Below, piece by piece: positions 40,621 to 50,079 of a DNA stretch of 64,000 nucleotides. The notes below the pieces were generated by a model that was not told where the DNA came from, ran no database searches, and saw nothing but the letters and a program-made list of their open reading frames with translations. The DNA lies in NCBI RefSeq assembly GCF_017916325.1, contig NC_090169.1, positions 500,001 to 564,000 of the forward strand. Reading direction: 5' to 3'. The stretch is from Leishmania martiniquensis (Eukaryota > Euglenozoa > Kinetoplastea > Trypanosomatida > Trypanosomatidae). A program made the position numbers and the translations under genes. Position 1 is the stretch's first letter. Each line of letters begins with the position of its first letter.

Positions 40621-41486
40621 GGGCTCTTCAATATGGACGACGGCAAAGTAGGCAACGAGGATGAGACATGTTAAGTGGTGTAGAGAGGGTGGGGAAGGGA
40701 AGAAGAGCACACCATTCGGGATAGTGAAGCCGACCGACACACACACACACACTTATATATATATATGTGGAGATGCGCAGTCCCCGGAAGCACGCCATTC
40801 TCATCGAATGAAAGCAGCAGCCTGCAGAGCCGAATACGCCGGCGAGAAGCACACACACACACACACACACCCAAAAAATATCGGCACTTATAGAGGGACA
40901 GGGCAGAAAGGAGGAAAGGTGAGCGCCATCTCCTCCATGCGCCTTTCTCTCCCTGTTTGTGTGTGTGTGTGTGTGTCGGTGGGTGTGTCGTTCGGCATAC
41001 TGGAGTAAAGTAGAGAGGCTGAGAGTGCCTCGTCTCGCTACCGTCACGCGTATCTGCGTGTGTAGGCATGCACAGGTGTGCGTTCAAGGGCGATAGGCGC
41101 ATTTCGGGTGATCATCGATGGGCATGTGTGCATATTTGTGCATGTATAGATATATATGTATATGCATATATGCACATATTGCTGTGTATACTGGTCTCTC
41201 CCCTTTGGCTGCGGTCGAGCTAGTGCACAAAAAACGAATTGGTCAACGAGGCAGTCACGCAGTCAACGCCGACCGCGCATCCCAGACACACTCGCTCACG
41301 CACAAGCAGAGCATCGCATGAGCACAGATCTCCTCCTTCGGTAAGATGTCTGTCTGTACAAAGTGCCCTGCCTGTAAGCCACTACGAACGCTGCGGATTC
41401 TTTCGAAGACGGACCCGGTCGAGCAGCACCGAAGGTGAGCACAACACACACACAAACATACACGCACATACAAAAGAAAAATATCG
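40621..41486. other. Microsatellite-rich spacer
   Basis: 866 bases with no gene. It has (AC)n then (TA)n at about 40738-40766, (AC)n at 40850-40871, (GT)n at 40960-40977 and a TATA/TGCATA-rich run at 41120-41190. Simple repeats are denser here than in any other spacer of the window. Confidence 0.7.
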
Positions 41487-42893
41487 TCAAGTGAATCGGT
41501 GCTTCTCCTGCACATGCGCGTCGAATACGAGTTCGCCAGAGGTGAAGTCCGTAAAGGTCTCCATGCTCGTTGTCTGGTAGCTCGACTTCAGGATGAACTC
41601 CAGAACCTGATGCACCTGTGCAGGGTCGTTCACGAGAGTCAGCTCCGCAGCAACGCTCCGTGGCCCGCCTTCTCCGCGACAGTCGCGGCGATGAAGCGCA
41701 TTGCCATCTACCGAAGCAGCACTGCCTGCGGCACCCGTCACCGGACGAATCATGCGCTCGCTCGATGTGCGGATGATGGGGAAGCGCCACTCAGCCAGTG
41801 GCCGCTCGTGGGCCATCCGCCACCGCGTTACCTCCTTCGACAGCAAACGCACAGATAAGAGCATGCCGATTTCATCGCGGCCCGGAGTCATGGCATCCCC
41901 ACCGCTGCAGCCGGCCCTGCCGTGACCCCATGTTGCGGGGGTGGCGTCCGACGTGGGGCTGCCCATGGCCGAGGCCCCACGCGAAGGGGACGTAGGGGAC
42001 GCGGGCGACGGAAGCGCCTGCCTCACATCAAGCGACTGCAGAAGAGCCCGCGGCGGCTGTGGTGATGCGTAGGAGCCAGCTGCGTTACCGCAGCGCGCTA
42101 GCCGGTCTGCCGTGCTCTCCCCCTGCAAGCCTGTTACAGCGGCACTGTAGTTCGTCCTTCCGCTATGGAGCAGCGTTGCGCTGTTCAAATCACTCTGCCC
42201 CCCCATCAGCGCCTGGCTAGAGAGTGAGAGCGAGCTTGGAGTGGGGTGCCGAGCCATCCGCTGCTCGTGCTCCGAGACGAGGGCTTCGATTTCCTCCATC
42301 ACGCAATTGTAGGCGATCGTGATGGTGGAATTGTGCGTCTCGCGGACGGCGATGTGGACCCCACCGAGCTTGTGCAAGACCTGCGTCACCGGCACTACAA
42401 ACGGCTGATCGTGCTGCCGCTGAAGCGCCGCCAATTCGGCTGTCTCAGCGAGCGTCAGCGACCGCACTGAGGCGGCCTCAAAAGTACCGGGAAACGCCGC
42501 TGCCGTCGCGCCCGTGGCTAGTCGGAATGAGGTGCCTCGCTGCTTCGACTGGTTCTGGAGCGGCGGCTGACTCTGCATTGTGCTTGGATAGCGACCCCAA
42601 AAGCTGGACATTGCAGATACCGCTGAGGTGAGGAGCGTGGTGGGCGTCTGCGCCGCCGCGCCAGTACTAACCGCACTGACAGAGCCGCGCGACGCCATGT
42701 GGTCGCGCAGTGTGGGGGGACGTGGGCCGACAGGGGATTGGAATTCAATAGAGTACAGAATAGCGTAAAGGAGGGCAGACAGCGCCGAAGGCGTGACACG
42801 AATAGGCCGCGGCGGTGCATCGGCAGGGCTAGGCGATGCCGTGACGGTAGCCGACGCCGCCGACGGCATGTAGCTGAAGACTTGGTAGTTCAT
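41487..42893 (-). CDS. Hypothetical protein, possible Atg101/HORMA-like
   Basis: 468 aa from the ATG at 42893. Ordered parts are an N-terminal helix (SALSALLYAILYSIEF, about 36-51), a strand-helix unit (STITIAYNCVMEEIEALVSE, near 190-210), a Trp-containing strand (RPLAEWRFPIIRTSSE, near 365) and a C-terminal helix-strand part (VHQVLEFILKSSYQTT, SGELVFDAHV). Ser/Pro/Gly-rich loops fill the space between. The order and spacing resemble the HORMA-fold autophagy protein Atg101: an early helix following a short strand, a central helix, then strands with an exposed Trp. The match is by eye and weak. If correct it would act in the Atg1/ULK initiation complex. Otherwise it is an unassigned trypanosomatid protein. 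The frame extends upstream to 43229 without a better ATG and looks untranslated there. Confidence 0.8.
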   Translation of the reverse strand: MNYQVFSYMPSAASATVTASPSPADAPPRPIRVTPSALSALLYAILYSIEFQSPVGPRPPTLRDHMASRGSVSAVSTGAAAQTPTTLLTSAVSAMSSFWGRYPSTMQSQPPLQNQSKQRGTSFRLATGATAAAFPGTFEAASVRSLTLAETAELAALQRQHDQPFVVPVTQVLHKLGGVHIAVRETHNSTITIAYNCVMEEIEALVSEHEQRMARHPTPSSLSLSSQALMGGQSDLNSATLLHSGRTNYSAAVTGLQGESTADRLARCGNAAGSYASPQPPRALLQSLDVRQALPSPASPTSPSRGASAMGSPTSDATPATWGHGRAGCSGGDAMTPGRDEIGMLLSVRLLSKEVTRWRMAHERPLAEWRFPIIRTSSERMIRPVTGAAGSAASVDGNALHRRDCRGEGGPRSVAAELTLVNDPAQVHQVLEFILKSSYQTTSMETFTDFTSGELVFDAHVQEKHRFT

Positions 42894-44225
42894 CCGGCCC
42901 GGGCGTGAGTGCTTGCACGGATGCGGAAGCGACCTGAGGAGGATGCCTCGAGACGTGCGCGACGAATTGCAGCAAGAGGGAAACAATATGGGGGGCGAAA
43001 GCTGCAGAGACGCGGGGGTGGTGAACTGTGCGTGTCGCAGCCTCACGACTGCGGAGCACTCACGCAGCAGAGGCAAAGTGAGAAGAGCTGAAACGCAGGA
43101 GTATGAACGGGGGGAGCGTCCCTCTAGAATCGCGTGCGTGCGTCCTTGTACAGATATCCGATGTCTCGGTATGTGTGTGTGTGTGTGAAGGGGGGCAAGA
43201 GGGAGAGGAGCGGATCGGGAGGGAGGCACGTGGGGTAGGAAGATATGAGCGAATCTCTATACGAGAGAGGGAGATGAGACGGCGGCGTGGGGAGGGGGAG
43301 GGGGAGGGAGAGAGAGATACAGATCAGAGGAGCAGCAAGCAGAAGGGGGAGGGAGGGCGAGAGGAAGGCAAGCCAAAAAGCGAAAAATACGAGACAAAGA
43401 CAGAGAGCCAGGTTTGACAGCGGCCACTATATATATATATATCTGTATATATATATATGGAGGGGAGAGGCAGGCAAGCGGCGAGTAGCCGTTGCTCGTC
43501 GGTGCGTACGTGCGTTTGCGTGTCGATCGAGCTAGTTGGGCAGACGTGTGTATCTATGTGTGATGCCGACGTGCACAAAGTGTCAGGTGCGACGAATGCA
43601 GATGATTGACGAGAGGATGAGGAGGACGAGAGAATGGAGCAGCCGTAGAGGTGCTGCCGAGAGGCTGGCAAAGGTTCCCGCGAAATGGGAATATGCAGAG
43701 AGGATGCAGGGTGAAGAGAAGACCTTGCAGCCCCAGTGTATCTCTCAAGCGCGAGTGTCGCATCGAATGTCTCCCAAAGCGTACGTATCCTCGCATATGC
43801 ATCTGTGCACTGAGGCGGCCTGTGCTGGAGCTTCCGTGCTTTCGGATGACAGGCTCAAACACGATCGCATCTTTGGCAGAGATTTCTGTTGTACGCTCGG
43901 TGCTGCTTCGTTGTTCGACTTCCGCAGCGACTCACGATACCCCCACTCGCCCTCCCTCCCTCCTTCCCTTTCTCTATTACCTTCTAGGAAGACTCCCATC
44001 CGCCTTTCACGCGCGCAGTCGTTGGTATGGGAATGACGAGGCGACGGAAAAGAGGGAGGAGGAGGAATGGCGGCAGCAGCGGCGGTGGTGACGGGCGTGA
44101 GTACACGGATTTGGCGGGCTAGAGGTAGCGCTATCACGCCATCTCAGACGACGATAGCGAAAGCACACGCACGCAAGAAAAAAAAAAGGCATGCCCTCGG
44201 CAGATGTGATCAGAGCGCCTCTGAT
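42894..44225. other. Intergenic spacer with (TA)n run
   Basis: 1.3 kb without a supported gene. It has a (TG)n at about 43173-43187, purine-rich DNA at 43190-43390, and a (TA)n pair at 43428-43458. Confidence 0.5.
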
Positions 44226-44795
44226 TTACGTCCTAGACTCCTTCTCCAGGACGGCCGTCAGTTGCGCTCGAGTGCCGGGAAACACAACCAGCACAGTCTT
44301 CTCCCTAGACATGCTGCCGCGCACTAGACTGACCTCAATGCGACTGGGAAGCACCGCTTCGGATAGCGACGCCTTGGACGACGTAGCAGCACTGATCTCT
44401 GTCGCATTCTTCGGCCTGCCCTTCTTTGCTGGTTTTTTCTCACCGACCTTTCTGCTCTGCACGCTCTGGGCCGGGGGTGCATCGGCCGCTACATCTGCGG
44501 CCAGCACCTGCGAATAGGAAGTATCTTTAACGTACCCGGCATGATCTGCCTTCATCGCGCGGAAGCCGTGCTCGACCAACTCATTGAGGTAGCGGAGGAG
44601 CTCCGCGTTCGCTTGCCCCTCCACCGGCGGGGCCGCAATGCGCAAGTCGGCCTCCGCTAGGGACGGTGTCAGGGGTGCAGCAAACCCGGACACACGCGCG
44701 CAAGGTTTGGCGTGCACGGTGAGCAGGTAGTTTCCCGGTTGTACCTGAACCACGCAAGGGAACATGCCGCGCAGGCACGCGCGCGTGGCGTGCAT
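44226..44795 (-). CDS. DUF167 / YggU-family protein with internal insertion
   Basis: 189 aa from the ATG at 44795. The family core is present in two halves: LLTVHAKPCARVSGF (24-38) and LRIAAPPVEGQANAELLRYL (51-70), then IEVSLVRGSMSREKTVLVV (153-171). These match the conserved HAKPGS, IAAPPxEGxAN and GxxSREK blocks of the C15orf40/YggU fold. Between the halves lies a Lys/Ala-rich insertion of about 75 residues (74-150) that bacterial and human members lack. The family's biochemical role is unknown. The start is uncertain: a C/T tract sits directly upstream of 44795 without an intervening AG, and a second ATG is at 44765. Confidence 0.85.
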   Translation of the reverse strand: MHATRACLRGMFPCVVQVQPGNYLLTVHAKPCARVSGFAAPLTPSLAEADLRIAAPPVEGQANAELLRYLNELVEHGFRAMKADHAGYVKDTSYSQVLAADVAADAPPAQSVQSRKVGEKKPAKKGRPKNATEISAATSSKASLSEAVLPSRIEVSLVRGSMSREKTVLVVFPGTRAQLTAVLEKESRT

Positions 44796-45690
44796 GCCCC
44801 CCCAAAAAAAGAGGGGAAGGGGGAGAAAGAGATGGCGAGCACCGAAGATGAGAGGGGTGGAGGGACGCAATGGTGTCCTCAAACGCTTCGGTGATGCGCG
44901 CACATCGTCGGACACGTCAACCAGCACCGTGCGACAGAACGAGAGAGTAGATAGGGACCAAAAGAGAAGGCGGTCGAAGGGGCCGCCTTAACATACACAG
45001 CAGTCTGGGCAGGCACCTGAGTCCCTGGCCCTTGGAGCGGGGTGGGGTGGGGCGAGCCATCAGCAGTAGTGGCGTTCAGCGGAGATGCCCCAAAGCGGTA
45101 GTCCTGTAGGCGCTCTACTTTACCCTCCCCCCGCGCTTCCAGTCTTGCACCGACTAGGTATGTCGACCACTGTGGATGCAAGCGTGCATGTGCTCATCCA
45201 CCCTCGTAGAGGCAGTGCGCTAGCCACCCGCTCTAGCTTGCTTGGTTTCTCTGCTCTACCGCGCGTGCAGTACGGGTAACCGCGATGCAAAGCGGAAACC
45301 GAAGAAAAAATCTTGCGAGCTCGACAGCATCGTCAGCTTCCTGAAAAATCGCTCCCCTGACATCGAGAGCTGCCCTCGAGGTAGCCGCCACGACGTGTCA
45401 CGCAGTTGCCGCCCACCACCTCGCTGTCCTTCGACCGGCGTGCATAACCTTCAATGAATGCGATTCGATGCCTGTACTCCCCCCGCTAGACGCGTGCGCC
45501 TGTTCGCCTTTATCCGCATCAAGGGAAGAGTGTGCTTGTGTGTGAAGAGGGGGGGAGCGGGGAAAGGGAGGGGTACAGATAGAGTAGGGATGATCGATGA
45601 CCACGAGACACAGGTGCCCTTCTACCACCCCCTTCATTCCTCCGGCCGGCGTCGTCCCTTGATCCCACCTTCCTCTCTTCCCCGCTCTCC
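44796..45690. other. Intergenic spacer
   Basis: 895 bases. A minus-strand frame at 45181-44879 looks protein-like (RLEARGEGKVERLQDYRFG) but has no ATG before an in-frame stop at 45194-45196, so no gene is called. The remainder is pyrimidine-rich spacer. Confidence 0.45.
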
Positions 45691-47043
45691 TCACCCGTCG
45701 TACAGGGAAGAGTGCGGGTCGACCAGCTTGCGTCCCATGTGATCGTGTTGCAAGGGTATCAAGCCCTCATCATTCTCCCGCCCCTCCTGGAAGCTGTACT
45801 GGGGCACCGGATAGGCTGTCTTGCCTTCCTGCGGAACCCGCTGGTTCTGCGGGTAGGGGATGGAGCTGTACACCATGTCCATCTCGTTAGCCTCCTCCAG
45901 CAGTGCAGGCTTCTCCGGCTCCAGTATTTGCGCCTCTTCCGCTGCCGTCGCCGGCCGCTCATCGAAAACGGCCCGCACGCCAAAGGGGAAGTCCTTTTCG
46001 TAGGCGAAACGCCGCACGTACTTGGAAGCGCGGTCCTCTGGTGTGGTCTCGGGGTGAAACATGTCGCCTGGTAACAATACTGTGGCCACCTTCTCCTGCC
46101 CGTGACGGTACAGCACTGGCTGCACCCTGCGCGGCACGTCGCGGTTCGTCTTCTCGGCCACATCCGAAAATGTGGGACACTCGTTGTGCAGCTCTGAGAG
46201 CGCGATGACGTTTGGAGTAGGCATGTTCATGATGCCGGCGTTGAAGCGTGCGAGCGCCTCCATCGGCGACACCCACACTAGCTTCTCACCGACGGTGGAG
46301 AGTGTGTACTGAACATCGGGCATCTTGTTCAGCGCCACGAGGTAGCTCAGGTTATCAAAGCGGAAGGTTTCCGTGGTGGGGGTAACTATGCTGCGGAACG
46401 GCAGCAGCTGCGAGAGAGTCGACTCCATAGGAAGCTCGAGCACATCCATTAGCTGCCGCATTGCCTTGGCGTGCTGGTAACAAATCAGGAACCACCGCCG
46501 CGGTCCGGGAGGGCCCTCGACCTCTGCCACCACACCGCCCTCTTTGGGGATAAGCAGGAGGTTCGTCTGCACAAACAGCGCCCGCATCGCTGCGAGGCGG
46601 TGGTGCAGGTCAGTCCATTGAGTCGTCGCACCGCGCCGGCGCAGCACTTTATCCCAGTCCTCCGATGTGTCCTCCAGGGACAGAGGGAGAGACGGCAGCA
46701 CGAACTGATCCTTCACGTACTGCCCCTTGGACTCACGGTACATCATCAAGACTTTGTAGTCGTTGTCCTCACCAGCCGCCACTTTCTCCCGGCTAATGTG
46801 CTTATTGCGGCCCACAAGGATCGTCGTGGCGGCGCGGCGCGTGGGGATGGGCTCTCCCAGCCTTGGCTTCTCCCCATACTCACGGTCAGCAAACGGAACC
46901 GGCGTAGACCAGTAGTCTTTGAACTGCTCCTTGTACGGGCTCTGCTGAACGTCCAGCAGGAGGTTGCGAATACCAGGCTTCGCACGGAAGTCGGGGCTCT
47001 CACCCGAGACGTTCAAGAGCAGGCGGAGTGGCGTACGGCGCAT
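45691..47043 (-). CDS. NUDT19-like protein with inactivated Nudix box, probably mitochondrial
   Basis: 450 aa from the ATG at 47043. The overall plan follows NUDT19/RP2: an N-terminal strand (AATTILVGRN, 71-80), YKVLMMYRESKGQYVKDQFV (96-115), LEDTSEDW (123-130), the helix where the Nudix box should be (150-166), then PTTETFRFDNLSYLVAL, VSPMEALARFN, MPTPNVIALSELH and LLPGDMFH, each with a clear NUDT19 counterpart. The catalytic REXXEEXG positions read RALFVQTN (154-161): the metal-binding glutamates are gone, so hydrolase activity is unlikely. The basic N-terminus (MRRTPLRLLL) suggests a mitochondrial presequence. A structural or RNA-binding role is possible, as Nudix folds have been recruited in kinetoplastid mitochondrial RNA and ribosome complexes; for this protein that is inference. 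Confidence 0.88.
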   Translation of the reverse strand: MRRTPLRLLLNVSGESPDFRAKPGIRNLLLDVQQSPYKEQFKDYWSTPVPFADREYGEKPRLGEPIPTRRAATTILVGRNKHISREKVAAGEDNDYKVLMMYRESKGQYVKDQFVLPSLPLSLEDTSEDWDKVLRRRGATTQWTDLHHRLAAMRALFVQTNLLLIPKEGGVVAEVEGPPGPRRWFLICYQHAKAMRQLMDVLELPMESTLSQLLPFRSIVTPTTETFRFDNLSYLVALNKMPDVQYTLSTVGEKLVWVSPMEALARFNAGIMNMPTPNVIALSELHNECPTFSDVAEKTNRDVPRRVQPVLYRHGQEKVATVLLPGDMFHPETTPEDRASKYVRRFAYEKDFPFGVRAVFDERPATAAEEAQILEPEKPALLEEANEMDMVYSSIPYPQNQRVPQEGKTAYPVPQYSFQEGRENDEGLIPLQHDHMGRKLVDPHSSLYDG

Positions 47044-49551
47044 CACGACAACAACGCGCCGCGCACGGAGCGGTAGGTGGTGATGAGGTGGAGAGTCCCA
47101 CAGAAAAAGGGGAAGACCCGCACACGGGCAGCCGATGCTAGCGCGGCCTCACGAGGGCAGTGCCAAGCGCCTTTTTAGACTCTTGAGGGTGTAAGCGCCG
47201 ACTGGGCCAACACCTCTGGAACACCCGAGGTGTATGTGCTGGCGCGAGACGACCGTGCGATACAAACGATTCGTCCGGAAACAGCAGAGGAAAACGCAGA
47301 GTAGAGACAGCAGCGCACAGCGCGAGAGAGATCCTCACGGAGACGGAGAGAAAAAGCAGATGCTGTAATGGCCGGCCAACTTGCGCCTCTTGACCTCTGC
47401 ATATACCCAAAAATACACGCACGTGGGCTGACGCTTGCGGTCACTGCGGCTTCTGTCCTCCGTGCGCTACTTAGTGGGCGAGAGGCAAACGATATAAGTC
47501 TGTGCGTGTGTGTGTGTGTCTCTTGGAGAGGAGGGGGAGGGGGCCACCTCCACACGAAAGCATCAAGGAATCGCGTCGAGTCCTTGTCTCCAGAGATTCG
47601 GGCAGGGGGAGGCGGGCACAGACGCAGATAGAGAGGCAGATGGCCAGGCATACGATCTGCCAGGCGATGCACACGCCACACAATCTCTGTCTTCACCCGA
47701 AACTTTGGAGTTTTATGTGGAGATACCCCGTGCGAGTGAGTGCATGCGCGTGTCGGTAGTACCGCGTGGCGCACTTCTCTCTGCTGCTGCTGCCGCTGCT
47801 GTTGTTGCTGTTCGCTCTTGTGCGACGCTACAATTCGTGCGAAGGGGGAGAGTGGGAAGGCAGGCAGGCCGACGGAGCAACCGGGGAGACAACGAGAAGA
47901 GGGCAGCAAGCGCGACACGGAAAATGGGGGAGTGAATCAGCAGACAAGCTGATGGGATGGCTATGGCAGCTCTTCATTGATGCGGCAGTACCATCACAAG
48001 GTAGATCAACGCTGCAACTTTCCGTGAAGCAGCTGCCGGGGTGCACTCGAAAGTCAGCAGGGAGGCAAGAGAAACTGATGCGAGCGCAGCGCGTGTGGGT
48101 AAACACAAAAACTACGCACGCGCATGCCCTCTCACTCGCAGCGCGTTCAGTAGCCTTCGCCGCGGGGGGAAAGTCCTTGGTGGATGTGAAGTCACACCGG
48201 AGAGAGAGGTGGTGGTGGTGGTGGCCGTGGTGGCAAAGAGGCGGCTACAAAGCGGCATCATCCTCGCTACCCTCCCCTCCCTTCCCCCAACTCCACCATC
48301 ACAATGCCTTTCTCTTGTTGCTGATGGGTGGCTTCTTCCTTTTACCCCTCATTGCATTCGGTTAATGGATGCCACATGCATGGGGCTCGATCCGGGAGGT
48401 GAGGCGAGGAGACACATGATACGGGGACAGGGCGACTAGAGAACAGCTTACAGTGCTGAAAACAGAAATGGAGGAGAGAACAAGTGAAAGGGAGAATGGG
48501 AACGGCACGTCCCCACGACCGCATTCACAGGTAGAGAGAGGAGAGGGAGAGGGGGAGGCAGCGACAGAAGTCACCGACAGGCACATCGAAAATTACAAAA
48601 AAAAATCCATAGAGAGAGAGGGAGGAAGCGTAAAACGCGTAGCTGAGAAGAGGTGTCGAGGGAGGGTATGGGGCTGAGTCGCTGCTGCATCCGTAATTTC
48701 GTTTCGTGAGCTCTCCTTGCGTGATCGACTCAAAGATACGGGTGGGGTCCACGAGAGGAAAAAAACGAAGAGGTGAAACAGACGACTGTGATTTAGGAGT
48801 AACGTGCTGCACGGATGCAGCAGGAATGAAGAAGAGACACGCCGCTAAACACGTACACACAGACACACACGCAGAGACGCATCAGACCCTCCCCCTTCCT
48901 CACTTCCCCCCCTACACACCATATACTCGCGTCCATGCACCTAGTGCAGAAAAAACGAGGTTTGTATCCATGTCATGACAGCAGCCCCCTCCTCCCTCCC
49001 TCTCTCTCTGCTCTTTCCACTATTTTCTGCCGCCCCGAATTCGCTCCGCCTCGTCCTGATCGACTGTCTTCTGCTACGGGTGATGTAAGCTGCCCTAAGC
49101 ACTCTCGAAAAAGAAGCCGGCGAAGTTACGTCTTCGTCATCGTCGCCTCCCCAGGGGGTGGTGTGTGTGTGTGTGCCTCCTCTCAATGTCGCCCCTCTAC
49201 GCCCCCTTCTCTTGTCTGCATCGTTACGTCCTTTGCTCCCCTTTTCCCCCCTTTTCCCTCGTCGTCTTAAGACAACAGAACGGAAAAAAAGCAAAAAAAA
49301 ACGGCGTTGTTGTTACGCCGCCGACACGCACACCACATAGAAGGCACTCAGCACAGAGAGAGAGGTAGTGAGGGGGCGAGTGAGTGTGTGACCCTGGTTA
49401 GCGCGAGCGTTCGACGGAGCGCTCTATTACTCTGAGGCCTTCCCCCCTTCCCCACCTGCCCTACGTCGCTCTCTCTCGCTTGCTTGCTCTGTGCGACACC
49501 TTGTAAGTGCAGCGTAGGCCCTCTGTTCAACATCTTCCCCCACGCCTGGGT
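47044..49551. other. 2.5-kb gene-free spacer
   Basis: No frame is convincing. A minus-strand frame at 47918-47175 is longest but is full of translated simple repeats (poly-Gln, THTHTH) and is not called. The stretch has GT runs near 47505 and 49160, a CTG-rich run near 47780-47815 and GGT repeats near 48210. Confidence 0.5.
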
Positions 49552-50079
49552 CTAGTAGTCGCGAGAGAAACGGGAGCGTGAGAGGGCAGAGCGGCGGTCG
49601 CGGGTTCGGTTGCGCTCGTTTCGCTCCGCACCGGAGATGCGCTGACGGCGCGGGGAAGACTTGGCACCGCGGCGATCGTCGTGGTCGCGGCCGCGACCGT
49701 TGCCGTTGCCGTTCTCGCCACCACGGGCACCACGGCGGTGACGTCCCTCTCGATCAGCGAGTCCGCGGCGGCTGGCGCCAGCTTTGCCACCGCTGGCGGT
49801 CACTGCGCTACCACCGCGACGCCTTCCGCCATCGGTGCGGAAGCGGCGACGCGCGCCCTCGGACTGGTTGCCTCCGGAACGGTTGCCGCCTTTGCGAGAG
49901 AGTTTGCAGCTGCTACTTTTCTTGTTGTTGCGTCGACTTGGGCTACCACTGGCTTGGCGGTTGCCACTCTTTTGATCAGCGTCGCCACCAGACTGGTTGC
50001 TGCGGCGACGGCGGCGAAGCTCCTGGCCGATCTTCTGCTCCTTGATGATCTCGGACAGAGGGCGGTCGACGATCTCCAT
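49552..50079 (-). CDS. Short Arg/Gly-rich protein with UAP56-binding-like N-terminus
   Basis: 175 aa from the ATG at 50079. The body is almost entirely Arg, Gly, Ser, Asn and Lys (RG, RGG-like and RS dipeptides), typical of a flexible RNA-binding protein. The N-terminus, MEIVDRPLSEIIKEQK followed by an Arg5 run at about 22-26, resembles the UAP56-binding motif of mRNA export adaptors such as ALY/UIF (acidic-hydrophobic LDDIIK then basic). This suggests an mRNA export or processing adaptor, but the motif is short. The C-terminus ends RSRFSRDY. The frame is also open for 17 codons upstream but with no ATG. Neighbouring spacers are long (2.5 and 1.7 kb). Confidence 0.75.
   Translation of the reverse strand: MEIVDRPLSEIIKEQKIGQELRRRRRSNQSGGDADQKSGNRQASGSPSRRNNKKSSSCKLSRKGGNRSGGNQSEGARRRFRTDGGRRRGGSAVTASGGKAGASRRGLADREGRHRRGARGGENGNGNGRGRDHDDRRGAKSSPRRQRISGAERNERNRTRDRRSALSRSRFSRDY

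Noticed and set aside
44879..45181. Minus-strand protein-like frame upstream of the DUF167 gene
   Set aside because: It starts only at TTG, has an in-frame stop just above, and no ATG in its body except near the end. It could be a relic, but there is not enough to call it.
47175..47918. 247-codon minus-strand frame
   Set aside because: Made of translated simple repeats (Gln run, THTHTH) and GC-rich leader; no domain or ordered segment.
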